A DNA stretch of 64,000 nt from Microbacterium sp. EST19A (GTDB lineage Bacteria > Actinomycetota > Actinomycetes > Actinomycetales > Microbacteriaceae): positions 62,001 through 126,000 of the forward strand of contig NZ_JAHXYZ010000004.1 of the NCBI RefSeq assembly GCF_019969685.1. Reading direction: 5' to 3'. Positions 34,407 to 41,346 of this stretch are shown here, piece by piece (within the stretch, counting starts at the first letter, position 1; every line of letters begins with the position of its first letter). Position numbers and translations under genes: made by a program. The notes below the pieces were generated by a model. It was not told where the DNA came from, made no database searches, and saw nothing but the letters and a program-made list of their open reading frames with translations.

Positions 34407-35659
34407 GGCTCGTTCGACTGAGGCTCGTTCGACTGAGTCGCGGAGACGATCTGCGAGATCGGCTTCCACACGAACACGAGGGTGAGCGCTGCACCGGCGA
34501 AGGCGAACCACCAGGGTGCGGTCAGACCCCAGATCTGAGCGATCACGCCGCCGAGCGCCTGGCCGATGACCATGCCGCCGAAGACGCCGACCATGTTGAC
34601 CGAGGCGACTCTGCCCTGGAGCTCGGCGGGCACCAGCCGCTGGCGCACGGTCGTCGAGATCGTGCCCCACACGAACGCGTAGGCGCCGAACACGAACATG
34701 ATCACGAGCGCCACCCAGCCCACGGTTGTCAGCGCGAACGAGAGGTGCATGAGCACCTCGAGCGACAGGACCACGCGCATCAGCGTCGCGAACGACACAT
34801 GTCGCTCCAGCCAGCCGAAGCTGACCGTCGCGAGGAGGCCGCCGACCGCGGATGCCGTCGTGAGAGCGCCGAAGCCGACGGCACCCATGTGCAGGTGCTC
34901 GGTCGCGTACAGCACCAGCACGCCCCACGGAGCCGCCCACGTGACGTTGAACACCAGGATTATCAGCACCAGCATCCGCACCGGCGGGTTGCGCCAGAGC
35001 CAGCGCAGCCCCTCGGCGATGTCCGTATGGACGGGCGGGTGGGTGTCGGTCGCCCTGGGCGGGACGGGCGTCCTGGCCATGCGCGAGATCAGCACGACCG
35101 CGAGGCTCACGCACACGATCTCGAGCAGGAACGGCCATGCGGTCCCCGCGGCGAACAGGAAGGCGCCCAGCGGGGGACCTGCGAACTGATTCGCCACGAG
35201 ATAGCCGGCCTGCAGCCGCGCGTTGCCGACGCCGAGATCGTCGGGCTTCACGAGCATCGGCAGCAGCGTGCTGCCCGCTGTGTCGACGAACACCTCGGCG
35301 GTGCCGTAGAGGAAGGCGACGGCGAGGACGATCCAGATGTTCGCGGATCCGGTCACGAGGAACACGCAGAGCCCGGCGAGCACGACCGCGCGTGCGGCGT
35401 TGGCGAACATCACCAGGCGCCGTCGGTCGAACCGGTCGGCGATCGCCCCGGCGTGCAGGCCGAAGAGCAGCCACGGGAGGAACTGCAGGATCGCGCCCGC
35501 CGCGACGAGGATCGGCGACGAGGTCATCGAGGCGATCAGCAGCGGTGCCGCCGCGAGGGCGACGCCGTCACCGACGTTGCTCGTCCAGGACGAGGCGAGA
35601 AGCCATCGGAAATCCCGGCCCATGCGGCGGGGCGCGACGAGTTCACCGAGAGAGGGCAT
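34388..35659 (-). CDS. Major facilitator superfamily transporter (MFS_3/enterobactin-exporter-like)
   Basis: This 423-residue protein has about 12 membrane helices. MFS motif A-like loops appear as ADRFDRRRLVMFANAARAVV (about 60-80) and RLVPAELQGRVASVNMVGVFGG in the second half. This resembles the EntS/MefA-like branch that exports siderophores or drugs. The substrate is unknown. The ATG follows TAGTCT by 6 bp, divergent from rsmA. The C-terminus ends in a repeated SNEPQ pentapeptide generated by a DNA tandem repeat, and it overlaps the tatD end. Its position inside the otherwise conserved metG-tatD-rsmA neighbourhood suggests insertion in this lineage. Confidence 0.85.
   Translation of the reverse strand: MPSLGELVAPRRMGRDFRWLLASSWTSNVGDGVALAAAPLLIASMTSSPILVAAGAILQFLPWLLFGLHAGAIADRFDRRRLVMFANAARAVVLAGLCVFLVTGSANIWIVLAVAFLYGTAEVFVDTAGSTLLPMLVKPDDLGVGNARLQAGYLVANQFAGPPLGAFLFAAGTAWPFLLEIVCVSLAVVLISRMARTPVPPRATDTHPPVHTDIAEGLRWLWRNPPVRMLVLIILVFNVTWAAPWGVLVLYATEHLHMGAVGFGALTTASAVGGLLATVSFGWLERHVSFATLMRVVLSLEVLMHLSFALTTVGWVALVIMFVFGAYAFVWGTISTTVRQRLVPAELQGRVASVNMVGVFGGMVIGQALGGVIAQIWGLTAPWWFAFAGAALTLVFVWKPISQIVSATQSNEPQSNEPQSKEP
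34392..34436. repeat. Three tandem 15-bp repeats at the tatD/MFS convergent ends
   Basis: The unit GGCTCNTTCGACTGA repeats three times in direct orientation (34392, 34407, 34422). The first copy holds the tatD stop. On the minus strand it encodes a repeated SNEPQ-type pentapeptide at the MFS C-terminus (SNEPQSNEPQSKEP). Slippage could change the MFS tail by five residues without harming tatD. Confidence 0.85.
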
Positions 35660-35665
35660 CCCGAA

Positions 35666-35689
35666 AGACTACTGACGGTGGGGGACAAT
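35666..35689. promoter_or_regulatory. Back-to-back -10 boxes for the MFS gene (minus) and rsmA (plus)
   Basis: Minus-strand TAGTCT (complement of 35666-35671) is 6 bp from the MFS ATG. Plus-strand GACAAT (35684-35689) is 6 bp from the rsmA ATG. The boxes are 12 bp apart in a 36-bp intergenic space. Confidence 0.55.
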
Positions 35690-35695
35690 GGAGGG

Positions 35696-36565
35696 ATGAC
35701 CATCACGCTGCTCGGCGCCACCGAGATCCGCCGCCTCGCCGCCGAGCTCGACGTGACCCCGACCAAGAAGCTCGGACAGAACTTCGTCGTCGACGCCAAC
35801 ACGGTGCGCAAGATCGTGCAGGCCGCCCGTGTGCAGCCGGGGGAGCGCGTCGTGGAGGTCGGGCCGGGTCTCGGCTCTCTCACTCTCGCGATCCTCGAGA
35901 CGGGGGCATCCGTCACCGCGGTCGAGATCGATCACCGCCTCGCCGCCCGCCTGGCGCAGACGGCAGCTGAGCACGGCGTCGAGCCGGACCGCCTCATGGT
36001 GGTCGACGCCGACGCTCTGCGCGTCACCGAGCTGCACGGCGAGCCGACCGTGCTCGTCGCCAACCTGCCGTACAACATCTCGGTGCCGGTGCTCCTGCAT
36101 TTCCTCGAGAATTTCGCCTACCTGAAGCGCGGGGTCGTCATGGTGCAGTCCGAGGTCGCGGAGCGGCTGGCCGCCAAGCCCGGGTCGAAGATCTACGGAA
36201 CTCCCAGCGTGAAGGCCGCCTGGTATGGGGAATGGAAGCTCTCCGGCACCGTGTCGCGGCAGGTGTTCTGGCCCGTGCCGAACGTCGACAGCCTGCTCGT
36301 CGGCTTCGACCGCTCGGAGGGCGAGCGCGGCAGCGAGGAGGAACGCCGCCGCACGTTCCAGATCGTGGATGCGGCATTCAACCAGCGTCGGAAGATGCTC
36401 CGTCAGGCGCTGTCGGGCATCTTCGGCAGCTCCGGCGCCGCATCCGACGTCCTGATCGCGGCCGGGGTGGCGCCGACCGCCCGAGGCGAAGACCTCAGCG
36501 TCGACGATTATCAGCGCATCGCGCAGCACGCCGTCTCGATCACCGGGGCCGGCATCAGGGACTAA
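35696..36565 (+). CDS. rsmA: 16S rRNA (adenine(1518/1519)-N6)-dimethyltransferase RsmA/KsgA
   Basis: This 289-residue enzyme dimethylates two adjacent adenines in helix 45 of 16S rRNA late in 30S assembly. Diagnostic blocks are TKKLGQNFVVDANTVRKIV, motif I VVEVGPGLGSLTLAIL, and the catalytic NLPYNISVPVLLHFLENF. The C-terminal FNQRRKMLRQALSGIFG is also diagnostic. The ATG lies 6 bp after GACAAT. A much longer open frame runs upstream through the antisense of the MFS gene and is rejected. An aldo/keto reductase gene with its own -10 box follows, then ispE, the usual partner of rsmA in actinobacteria. Confidence 0.96.
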   Translation: MTITLLGATEIRRLAAELDVTPTKKLGQNFVVDANTVRKIVQAARVQPGERVVEVGPGLGSLTLAILETGASVTAVEIDHRLAARLAQTAAEHGVEPDRLMVVDADALRVTELHGEPTVLVANLPYNISVPVLLHFLENFAYLKRGVVMVQSEVAERLAAKPGSKIYGTPSVKAAWYGEWKLSGTVSRQVFWPVPNVDSLLVGFDRSEGERGSEEERRRTFQIVDAAFNQRRKMLRQALSGIFGSSGAASDVLIAAGVAPTARGEDLSVDDYQRIAQHAVSITGAGIRD

Positions 36566-36568
36566 TCT
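36563..36568 (+). promoter_or_regulatory. -10 box of the YghZ-like aldo/keto reductase gene
   Basis: TAATCT, then GGCACG, then the GTG at 36575. The box begins 3 bp before the end of the rsmA stop codon and overlaps it. Confidence 0.5.
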
Positions 36569-36574
36569 GGCACG

Positions 36575-37642
36575 GTGACCGACTCTCCGCGCTTCAGCCC
36601 CGATGTTCCCGAACTGCACCGCCCGTACACGGCCGACGAGAGCCGCTATCAGCAGTTCGCCTACCGTCAGGTCGGCACGTCCGGTCTGTACCTGCCGCCG
36701 ATCTCGCTCGGCCTGTGGTGGAACTTCGGCGACAACATCCCGCTCGACAACCAGCGCGCGCTGCTGCGCCACGCGTTCGACAACGGCATCACGCACTTCG
36801 ACCTGGCCAACAACTACGGCCCGCCCTACGGCTCGGCCGAGAAGAACTTCGGTCGCATCTTCGCCGAGGACTTCCGTCCGTACCGCGACGAGCTGATCAT
36901 CTCGTCGAAGGCCGGCTGGGACATGTGGCCCGGGCCGTACGGCGACTTCGCGAGCCGCAAGTACATCCTCGCGAGTGCCGAGCAGTCGCTCACCCGCATG
37001 GGTCTCGACCACGTCGACATCTTCTACTCGCACCGGGCCGACCCGGTGACACCGGTCGCCGAGACGGTCGCCGCGCTCGACACTCTCGTGCGTCAGGGCA
37101 AGGCGCTCTACGTCGGCATCTCGTCGTACAGCGCGGAGCGCACGGCCGAGGCGGTCGCGATCGCGAAGGAGCTCGGCACACCGCTGGTCATCCACCAGCC
37201 GGCGTACTCGATCCTGAACCGCTGGGTCGAGGACGGGCTGACCGAGACGCTGGAGCAGAACGGCCTCGGGGCGATCGCCTTCACGCCGCTGGCGCAGGGC
37301 CTGCTCACCGACAAGTACCTCGGCGACGGCACAGCGGAGCGGGCGCAGAAGCGCGGCTCGCTCCCGGACGCGCCGCTCGACGATGAGGCCGTGCAGACGC
37401 TGCGGTCGCTGAACGAGGTCGCGAAGGGACGCGGCCAGTCGCTCGCGCAGCTGGCGCTGCAGTGGACCCTGCGCAACCCCGTCGTCGCCTCGGCGCTGAT
37501 CGGCGCCTCGCGTCCTGAGCAGCTCGACGAGAACATCGCGGCCGTGAACGGCCCGGCGCTCACCGATGAGGAGCTCGCCCGCATCGACGAGCTCGCCGGA
37601 GCGATCGACGTGAACCTGTGGGCGAAGTCCTCGGAGCTGTGA
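36575..37642 (+). CDS. Aldo/keto reductase, YghZ/L-glyceraldehyde-3-phosphate reductase-like
   Basis: This 355-residue NADPH-dependent AKR of the YghZ/Kv-beta branch reads YRQVGTSGLYLPPISLGLWWNFGDN at the start. Blocks HFDLANNYGPPYGSAEKNFG (catalytic Asp and Tyr), ISSKAGWDMWPGPYG (Lys) and DIFYSHRADP (His) follow. ALIGASRPEQLDENIAAV is the typical cofactor end. Family members reduce methylglyoxal or L-glyceraldehyde 3-phosphate. It sits between rsmA and ispE; whether this is a metabolic link or chance is unclear. The GTG start is supported by the -10 spacing. The gap to ispE is only 7 bp, so ispE is probably read through from here. Confidence 0.9.
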   Translation: MTDSPRFSPDVPELHRPYTADESRYQQFAYRQVGTSGLYLPPISLGLWWNFGDNIPLDNQRALLRHAFDNGITHFDLANNYGPPYGSAEKNFGRIFAEDFRPYRDELIISSKAGWDMWPGPYGDFASRKYILASAEQSLTRMGLDHVDIFYSHRADPVTPVAETVAALDTLVRQGKALYVGISSYSAERTAEAVAIAKELGTPLVIHQPAYSILNRWVEDGLTETLEQNGLGAIAFTPLAQGLLTDKYLGDGTAERAQKRGSLPDAPLDDEAVQTLRSLNEVAKGRGQSLAQLALQWTLRNPVVASALIGASRPEQLDENIAAVNGPALTDEELARIDELAGAIDVNLWAKSSEL

Positions 37643-37649
37643 CCGCATC

Positions 37650-38579
37650 ATGAGCGTCGCCGCGTCCGCCGGATCCGTGCACGTGCGCGCACCGGGGAAG
37701 ATCAACGTCTACCTCGGTGTCGGCGGGCGCCATGACGACGGGTATCACGCGCTCGCCACCGTCTTCCAGGCGGTGTCGCTGTACGAAGACGTGATCGCGC
37801 GGCACGCCGACGACTTCTCGCTCACGGTGACCGGCGTCGAAGACGTGGACTCGGTGCCGCTCGACGACCGGAATCTCGCGATGCGCGCGGCGAAGCTGCT
37901 CGCGGCGGCCACGGAGTACACCGGCGGCGTGGCGCTGGAGATCCGCAAGAGCGTCCCCGTCGCCGGCGGCATGGGCGGCGGATCGGCGGATGCCGCGGCG
38001 GCACTGGTCGCCTGCGACGCGCTGTGGGGCACCGGCCTCTCACCGGCGCGGATGCACGACCTCGCCGCGCGCCTGGGCGCCGACGTGCCGTTCGCTCTGC
38101 ACGGCGGCACCGCGGTCGGTACCGGCCGGGGCGACCAGCTCAACCCCGCCCTCGCGCGAGGGCGGTTCGACTGGATCCTGGTCACGAGTGAGCAAGGTCT
38201 GTCCACGCCGGTCGTGTACGAGCGGCTCGACCTCCTCCGCGGCGAAGAGGGCGCGCTCGCCGACGACCCGCCGATGTCGCTGGACGTGCCCATCCCCGTG
38301 CTCCAGGCGCTCCGGTCCGGCGACGCGGCCCTGCTCGCGGAGGGCCTGTTCAACGACCTGCAGGCGGCGGCCGTCTTCGAGCGTCCCGACCTCGACGAAG
38401 TGATCCGTCAGGGCGTCGACGCGGGTGCGCTGCAGGGGATCGTCTCGGGCTCCGGTCCCACGATCGCGCTGTTGTGCCCTGACCCGGAGACCGCGCAGGA
38501 CGTGCAGACGATGCTGCGCGATGCGGGCCTCGATCCGCTGCACGTGCACGGCCCCGTGCCGGGCGCGCGGATCCTGTGA
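37650..38579 (+). CDS. ispE: 4-(cytidine 5'-diphospho)-2-C-methyl-D-erythritol kinase
   Basis: This 309-residue GHMP-family kinase carries out the fourth step of the MEP isoprenoid pathway. VRAPGKINVYLGVGGRHDDGYH is the N-terminal substrate-binding signature. The glycine-rich ATP loop is PVAGGMGGGSADAAAAL (about 97-113). IVSGSGPTIALLC near residue 270 is the third GHMP motif. It starts at the ATG 7 bp after the aldo/keto reductase stop. The MEP pathway is standard in actinobacteria and would supply the polyprenyl carriers used by the O-mannosyltransferase. Confidence 0.95.
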   Translation: MSVAASAGSVHVRAPGKINVYLGVGGRHDDGYHALATVFQAVSLYEDVIARHADDFSLTVTGVEDVDSVPLDDRNLAMRAAKLLAAATEYTGGVALEIRKSVPVAGGMGGGSADAAAALVACDALWGTGLSPARMHDLAARLGADVPFALHGGTAVGTGRGDQLNPALARGRFDWILVTSEQGLSTPVVYERLDLLRGEEGALADDPPMSLDVPIPVLQALRSGDAALLAEGLFNDLQAAAVFERPDLDEVIRQGVDAGALQGIVSGSGPTIALLCPDPETAQDVQTMLRDAGLDPLHVHGPVPGARIL

Positions 38580-38636
38580 TCGGTAGTCGCCGCGCCTGAA
38601 TAGCGTGTGATCACGACCACAACAGAGGGAGTGATC

Positions 38637-39056
38637 ATGGGACTGTTCAACCGGAAGTCGTCGCAGGAACGCCAGGAGGAGGCGCTGCAGATGGCGGATG
38701 ACATCGCCGCAGGACGCGGGTTCATGGGCAAGATGACGAAGGCGTTCATGGGGAGCGAGTTCACCGCGTCGATGCAGCAGGCGACCGCGTCGATCCATCG
38801 GGCGGATCACGTGGCGGGGCTGCGGGCCGCAGGTGTGCCGACGCAGCCGGCGACGGTGCTGGGCATGCAGGACACGGGGCAGACGATCAACGACAACCCG
38901 AGCATCGTGCTCACGCTGCAGCTCGGTGCCCAGGCGGTCGCCATCCAGGCGCTCGTGTCGCGTCTGGAGATCCCGAGGGTGGGGGAGCAGGTCCTCGTGA
39001 TGACCGATCCCCAGTCCGGCGGACTGCTCTACGCGGGCCTCGCGCCGCGGGCCTGA
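38637..39056 (+). CDS. Small protein of unknown function (139 aa)
   Basis: I do not recognise this gene with confidence. The 139-residue product has an N-terminal basic/helical half (LFNRKSSQERQEEALQMADD, then GFMGKMTKAFMGSEF) and a C-terminal beta-rich half. The latter contains ATVLGMQDTGQTINDNPSIV and a late VGEQVLVMTDPQSGGLLY. The second half resembles small OB- or SH3-like modules seen in other short actinobacterial proteins. No signal peptide or membrane helix is evident. AGAGGGA (38624-38630) supports the ATG at 38637. A TAGCGT box and the palindrome GTGATCAC (38607-38614) lie upstream. It is convergent with the Lrp gene. Confidence 0.6.
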   Translation: MGLFNRKSSQERQEEALQMADDIAAGRGFMGKMTKAFMGSEFTASMQQATASIHRADHVAGLRAAGVPTQPATVLGMQDTGQTINDNPSIVLTLQLGAQAVAIQALVSRLEIPRVGEQVLVMTDPQSGGLLYAGLAPRA

Positions 39057-39085
39057 TCGCGTGGGTGCCTCGTTCTCGGGGGACC

Positions 39086-39547
39086 CTACTGCGCCTGCAG
39101 CAGTGCGCTCACCCGGTACGGGATCACCTCGCGGAGGAACAGGCTCGTCGAGGTGCGCAGGATCCCGGGGCACAGGCGCACGACCTCGGCCACGCGGTAG
39201 AGGTCGTCCGGGTCCTTCGCGACGACGCGCAGCAGCAGGTCGGTGTCACCCGCGGGGGCGAAGCACTCCAGGACTTCGGGGACGCGACTGAGCGCGTCGA
39301 TCGCGGCGGTGATCTGATGCTGATCGAGCTCGACCAGGATCGAGGCGGCGACACCGCGACCCAGCGCCTGCGGGAGGATGCGCGAGCTGTGCGCGCGCAG
39401 GTAGCCGCCGGATTCGAGGCGGTCGAGCCGGGAATGCACGGTGCCGCGGGCCAGGCCGAGATCCTGGGCGATCAGGGCCACCGGGCGACGGGGGTCGCTG
39501 TCGAGCACCGCGAGGATCCTCCGGTCGGTCTCGTCGAGGTTGGCCAT
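39086..39547 (-). CDS. Lrp/AsnC-family transcriptional regulator
   Basis: This 153-residue regulator starts MANLDETDRRILAVLDSDPR, with an HTH in VALIAQDLGLARGTVHSRLDRLE and a C-terminal RAM (amino-acid-binding) domain around AGDTDLLLRVVAKDPDDLY. The ATG at 39547 gives the standard family length. An earlier TTG would place the start inside a perfect palindrome and is less likely. That palindrome (39581-39599) is a likely autoregulatory operator. Lrp regulators are usually divergent from an amino-acid transport or catabolism gene, but no intact gene lies on the other side. The regulon target may be lost or remote. Confidence 0.88.
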   Translation of the reverse strand: MANLDETDRRILAVLDSDPRRPVALIAQDLGLARGTVHSRLDRLESGGYLRAHSSRILPQALGRGVAASILVELDQHQITAAIDALSRVPEVLECFAPAGDTDLLLRVVAKDPDDLYRVAEVVRLCPGILRTSTSLFLREVIPYRVSALLQAQ

Positions 39548-39580
39548 TTCGATCACCGTCGCCTTCTTCACCTCGTCAGA

Positions 39581-39599
39581 ATTGATCGGAACGATCAAT
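39581..39599. promoter_or_regulatory. Perfect palindrome, likely Lrp/AsnC operator
   Basis: ATTGATCG and CGATCAAT flank a GAA centre, making 8-bp perfect arms. It lies 34 bp upstream of the lrp start. Its AT content is high for this genome, as expected of an Lrp site. Confidence 0.65.
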
Positions 39600-39665
39600 C
39601 AGAATCCACTCTATGGTCTCAGTGATCGTCGAGTGGTGGAATGAGTGACAGAAACGCACGATGTC

Positions 39666-39747
39666 GGCCACGAGCGGGCATCACGCGCACTCGACCGACG
39701 GGCCACGAGCCGCGCGCGCCGGGTGCAGACGGCGACGGGCCACGAGC
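39666..39747 (+). repeat. Three direct GGCCACGAGC repeats in the lrp/serine hydrolase gap
   Basis: GGCCACGAGC occurs at 39666, 39701 and 39738, spaced 35 and 37 bp. The last two copies extend to the 16-mer CGACGGGCCACGAGCC. The 269-bp interval from lrp to the serine hydrolase otherwise holds only the palindrome, a TATGGT box (39612-39617) and a GC hairpin. I see no convincing gene. Short open frames here could be the stub of a decayed one. Confidence 0.5.
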
Positions 39748-39756
39748 CTCAGCCGG

Positions 39757-39779
39757 CCCCGTCCCCGCAAGGGGCGGGG
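39757..39779 (-). terminator. GC hairpin downstream of the serine hydrolase gene
   Basis: CCCCG-T-CCCC, loop GCAA, GGGG-CGGGG: a 9-bp stem with one bulged T and a stable tetraloop. It lies 38 bp beyond the stop of the minus-strand serine hydrolase and is a plausible end for that operon. Confidence 0.5.
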
Positions 39780-39816
39780 CGGGCGCGGCCCTCGGCCGAC
39801 GGGCTCGCGACGGTGG

Positions 39817-41205
39817 TCAGGCGTCCACCCGGCGGTCGGCGCGTCCGGTGTGCAGGTACAGGGCACGACCGTTGCCGTCGTCGCCGACGAACGCCAGCGG
39901 CAGCTGCAGGCCGTTCTGCGGTTCGCGGGGGAGGAGAGTGTCCGCGGTCCAGCCGACGAGCTCGATGGGTTCGGGGGCCGGACCGAGCTCGGCGAAGATG
40001 CCCTTCATGGTGCGCTCGAGCCAGATGCGGCCGTCGTCGTCGACCCGCACGGTCGAATCCGAGACCGATGACGAGTAGGTTCCGAGGATCCTCTCGACGT
40101 CGACCGCGACCGGGGTCTCCGGGATCGAGGGCAGCGCGGGCATGGTGACCCCGGTCAGGGCATCGAGGATCTTCGCGGTGATCGACTGGTAGGCGTCGAC
40201 GGCCTGCCCGCCGTTCGTGAGGACCGCGACCGCGACGCCCGCGGAGGGGACCATCCGCAGGAACGCGCTCTGGCCGATCGTGCCCCCGTCGTGGCCGATG
40301 ACCGGCCCGCCTTCCCAGTCGAAGATCTCCCAGCCGAGCCCCCAGGCGTCGCCCATCAGGCCGAGCTCGGGGAGGTCGACCTGCCGCTCCTGCATCGCCA
40401 GGACGCTCTTCTCGGAGAGCACTCGGGTCCCGTCAGCGGCGAGGCCGCCGTCCAGGTGCATGCGGGCGTAGGTCACCAGGTCGCGCGCCGTCATGGCGAG
40501 CATCGATCCGGCCGGAGCGTTCGAGCGGACCAGGCTCCACACCGGCGCGGGGACCGGCTCATCGCTGCCCTCGGCGGGTATGTGCCCGAGGGCGGCGCGG
40601 AACATGATCGCCTCGGCGGCCGTCGTGGCCACGTGTGTGAGTCCCAGCGGGGCGGCGAGGTGCGTCCGCAGGGCCTGGTCGTACGACGTGCCGCGCAGCA
40701 CCTCGACGATGCGGCCGAGGATGACGAACGCGGCGTTGTTGTACGAGAAGCGCTCGCCGGGGGCGAAGAGCTGCGGGGCGTCGGCGATCGTCTCGAGGTA
40801 CTTCTCCACCGCGTCGTCGCCGACGCCGGTGTCGTTGAACATGTCGCCCTCGAAGCCGCTCACGTGGCTCAGCAGCTGCCGAGCGGTGATCGTGGTCGCC
40901 GCGGCATCGTCCCCGATCGCGAACGCCGGCACGGTGTCGCGCACGGGGGCGTCGATGTCGAGCAGTCCCTCGTCGACGAGCTGCATGATGAGCGTCGCGG
41001 TCCAGGTCTTGGTGATCGACCCGATCTGGAAGAGCGAGTCCTCGTCGGCCTCGACACCGGTGTTGCGGTTCAGGATGCCGGCGACGGTGGTGAAGATCTC
41101 GCCGTCGGCCAGGATCGCGACGGATGCCGCGGGGATGTGCGCGTCGGCGAGCATCCGGGGAAGGTGCTCCCGCACCCAGCTGCCGATTTCGTTCAGGTCG
41201 GACAC
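39817..41205 (-). CDS. Serine hydrolase of the class C beta-lactamase/DD-peptidase family
   Basis: This 462-residue serine hydrolase has SITK at 63-66 (nucleophile Ser63, Lys66), the YNN triad at 155-157 and a late HDG in place of KTG. That set matches esterase or D-aminopeptidase-like members rather than a classical antibiotic-resistance enzyme. A C-terminal beta-rich domain (about 370-462) follows. There is no signal peptide from the GTG start, which is backed by AAGAGGAG 5 bp upstream, so it appears cytoplasmic. It follows the D-aminoacylase-like gene on the same strand after 141 bp. The pairing suggests joint handling of D-amino-acid amides, esters or peptides (inference). Confidence 0.85.
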   Translation of the reverse strand: MSDLNEIGSWVREHLPRMLADAHIPAASVAILADGEIFTTVAGILNRNTGVEADEDSLFQIGSITKTWTATLIMQLVDEGLLDIDAPVRDTVPAFAIGDDAAATTITARQLLSHVSGFEGDMFNDTGVGDDAVEKYLETIADAPQLFAPGERFSYNNAAFVILGRIVEVLRGTSYDQALRTHLAAPLGLTHVATTAAEAIMFRAALGHIPAEGSDEPVPAPVWSLVRSNAPAGSMLAMTARDLVTYARMHLDGGLAADGTRVLSEKSVLAMQERQVDLPELGLMGDAWGLGWEIFDWEGGPVIGHDGGTIGQSAFLRMVPSAGVAVAVLTNGGQAVDAYQSITAKILDALTGVTMPALPSIPETPVAVDVERILGTYSSSVSDSTVRVDDDGRIWLERTMKGIFAELGPAPEPIELVGWTADTLLPREPQNGLQLPLAFVGDDGNGRALYLHTGRADRRVDA

Positions 41206-41346
41206 GTGCGCTCCTCTTGGTCGAGTGGGCCGTCGTCTTCGAGGCGATGGCGATGGGCCGAGACTATCCGCGTGCACACTCACCTCGTTGGTGCCGGGCG
41301 ACGAGACTTGCGCAGACCTTGGTGCGCGCGGACGAAGGACTGACGC

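Noticed and set aside
33752..35695. Long in-frame extension upstream of rsmA
   Set aside because: It is antisense to the MFS gene, which has coherent membrane helices. rsmA starts naturally at 35696 next to its -10 box.
39548..39598. TTG-initiated longer Lrp protein
   Set aside because: The start would lie inside the perfect palindrome and the extra 17 residues are not typical of the family.
39666..39747. CRISPR array
   Set aside because: Only three short imperfect repeats, 10-16 bp, without conserved spacer structure or cas genes.
39641..40148. Short + strand open frames after lrp as a real gene
   Set aside because: They run into the antisense of the serine hydrolase, have shadow composition and no ribosome site. 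At best they are a decayed stub.
39817..41205. Antibiotic-resistance beta-lactamase
   Set aside because: There is no signal peptide, the third motif is HDG rather than KTG, and the neighbours are metabolic. An esterase/peptidase-like role is more likely.
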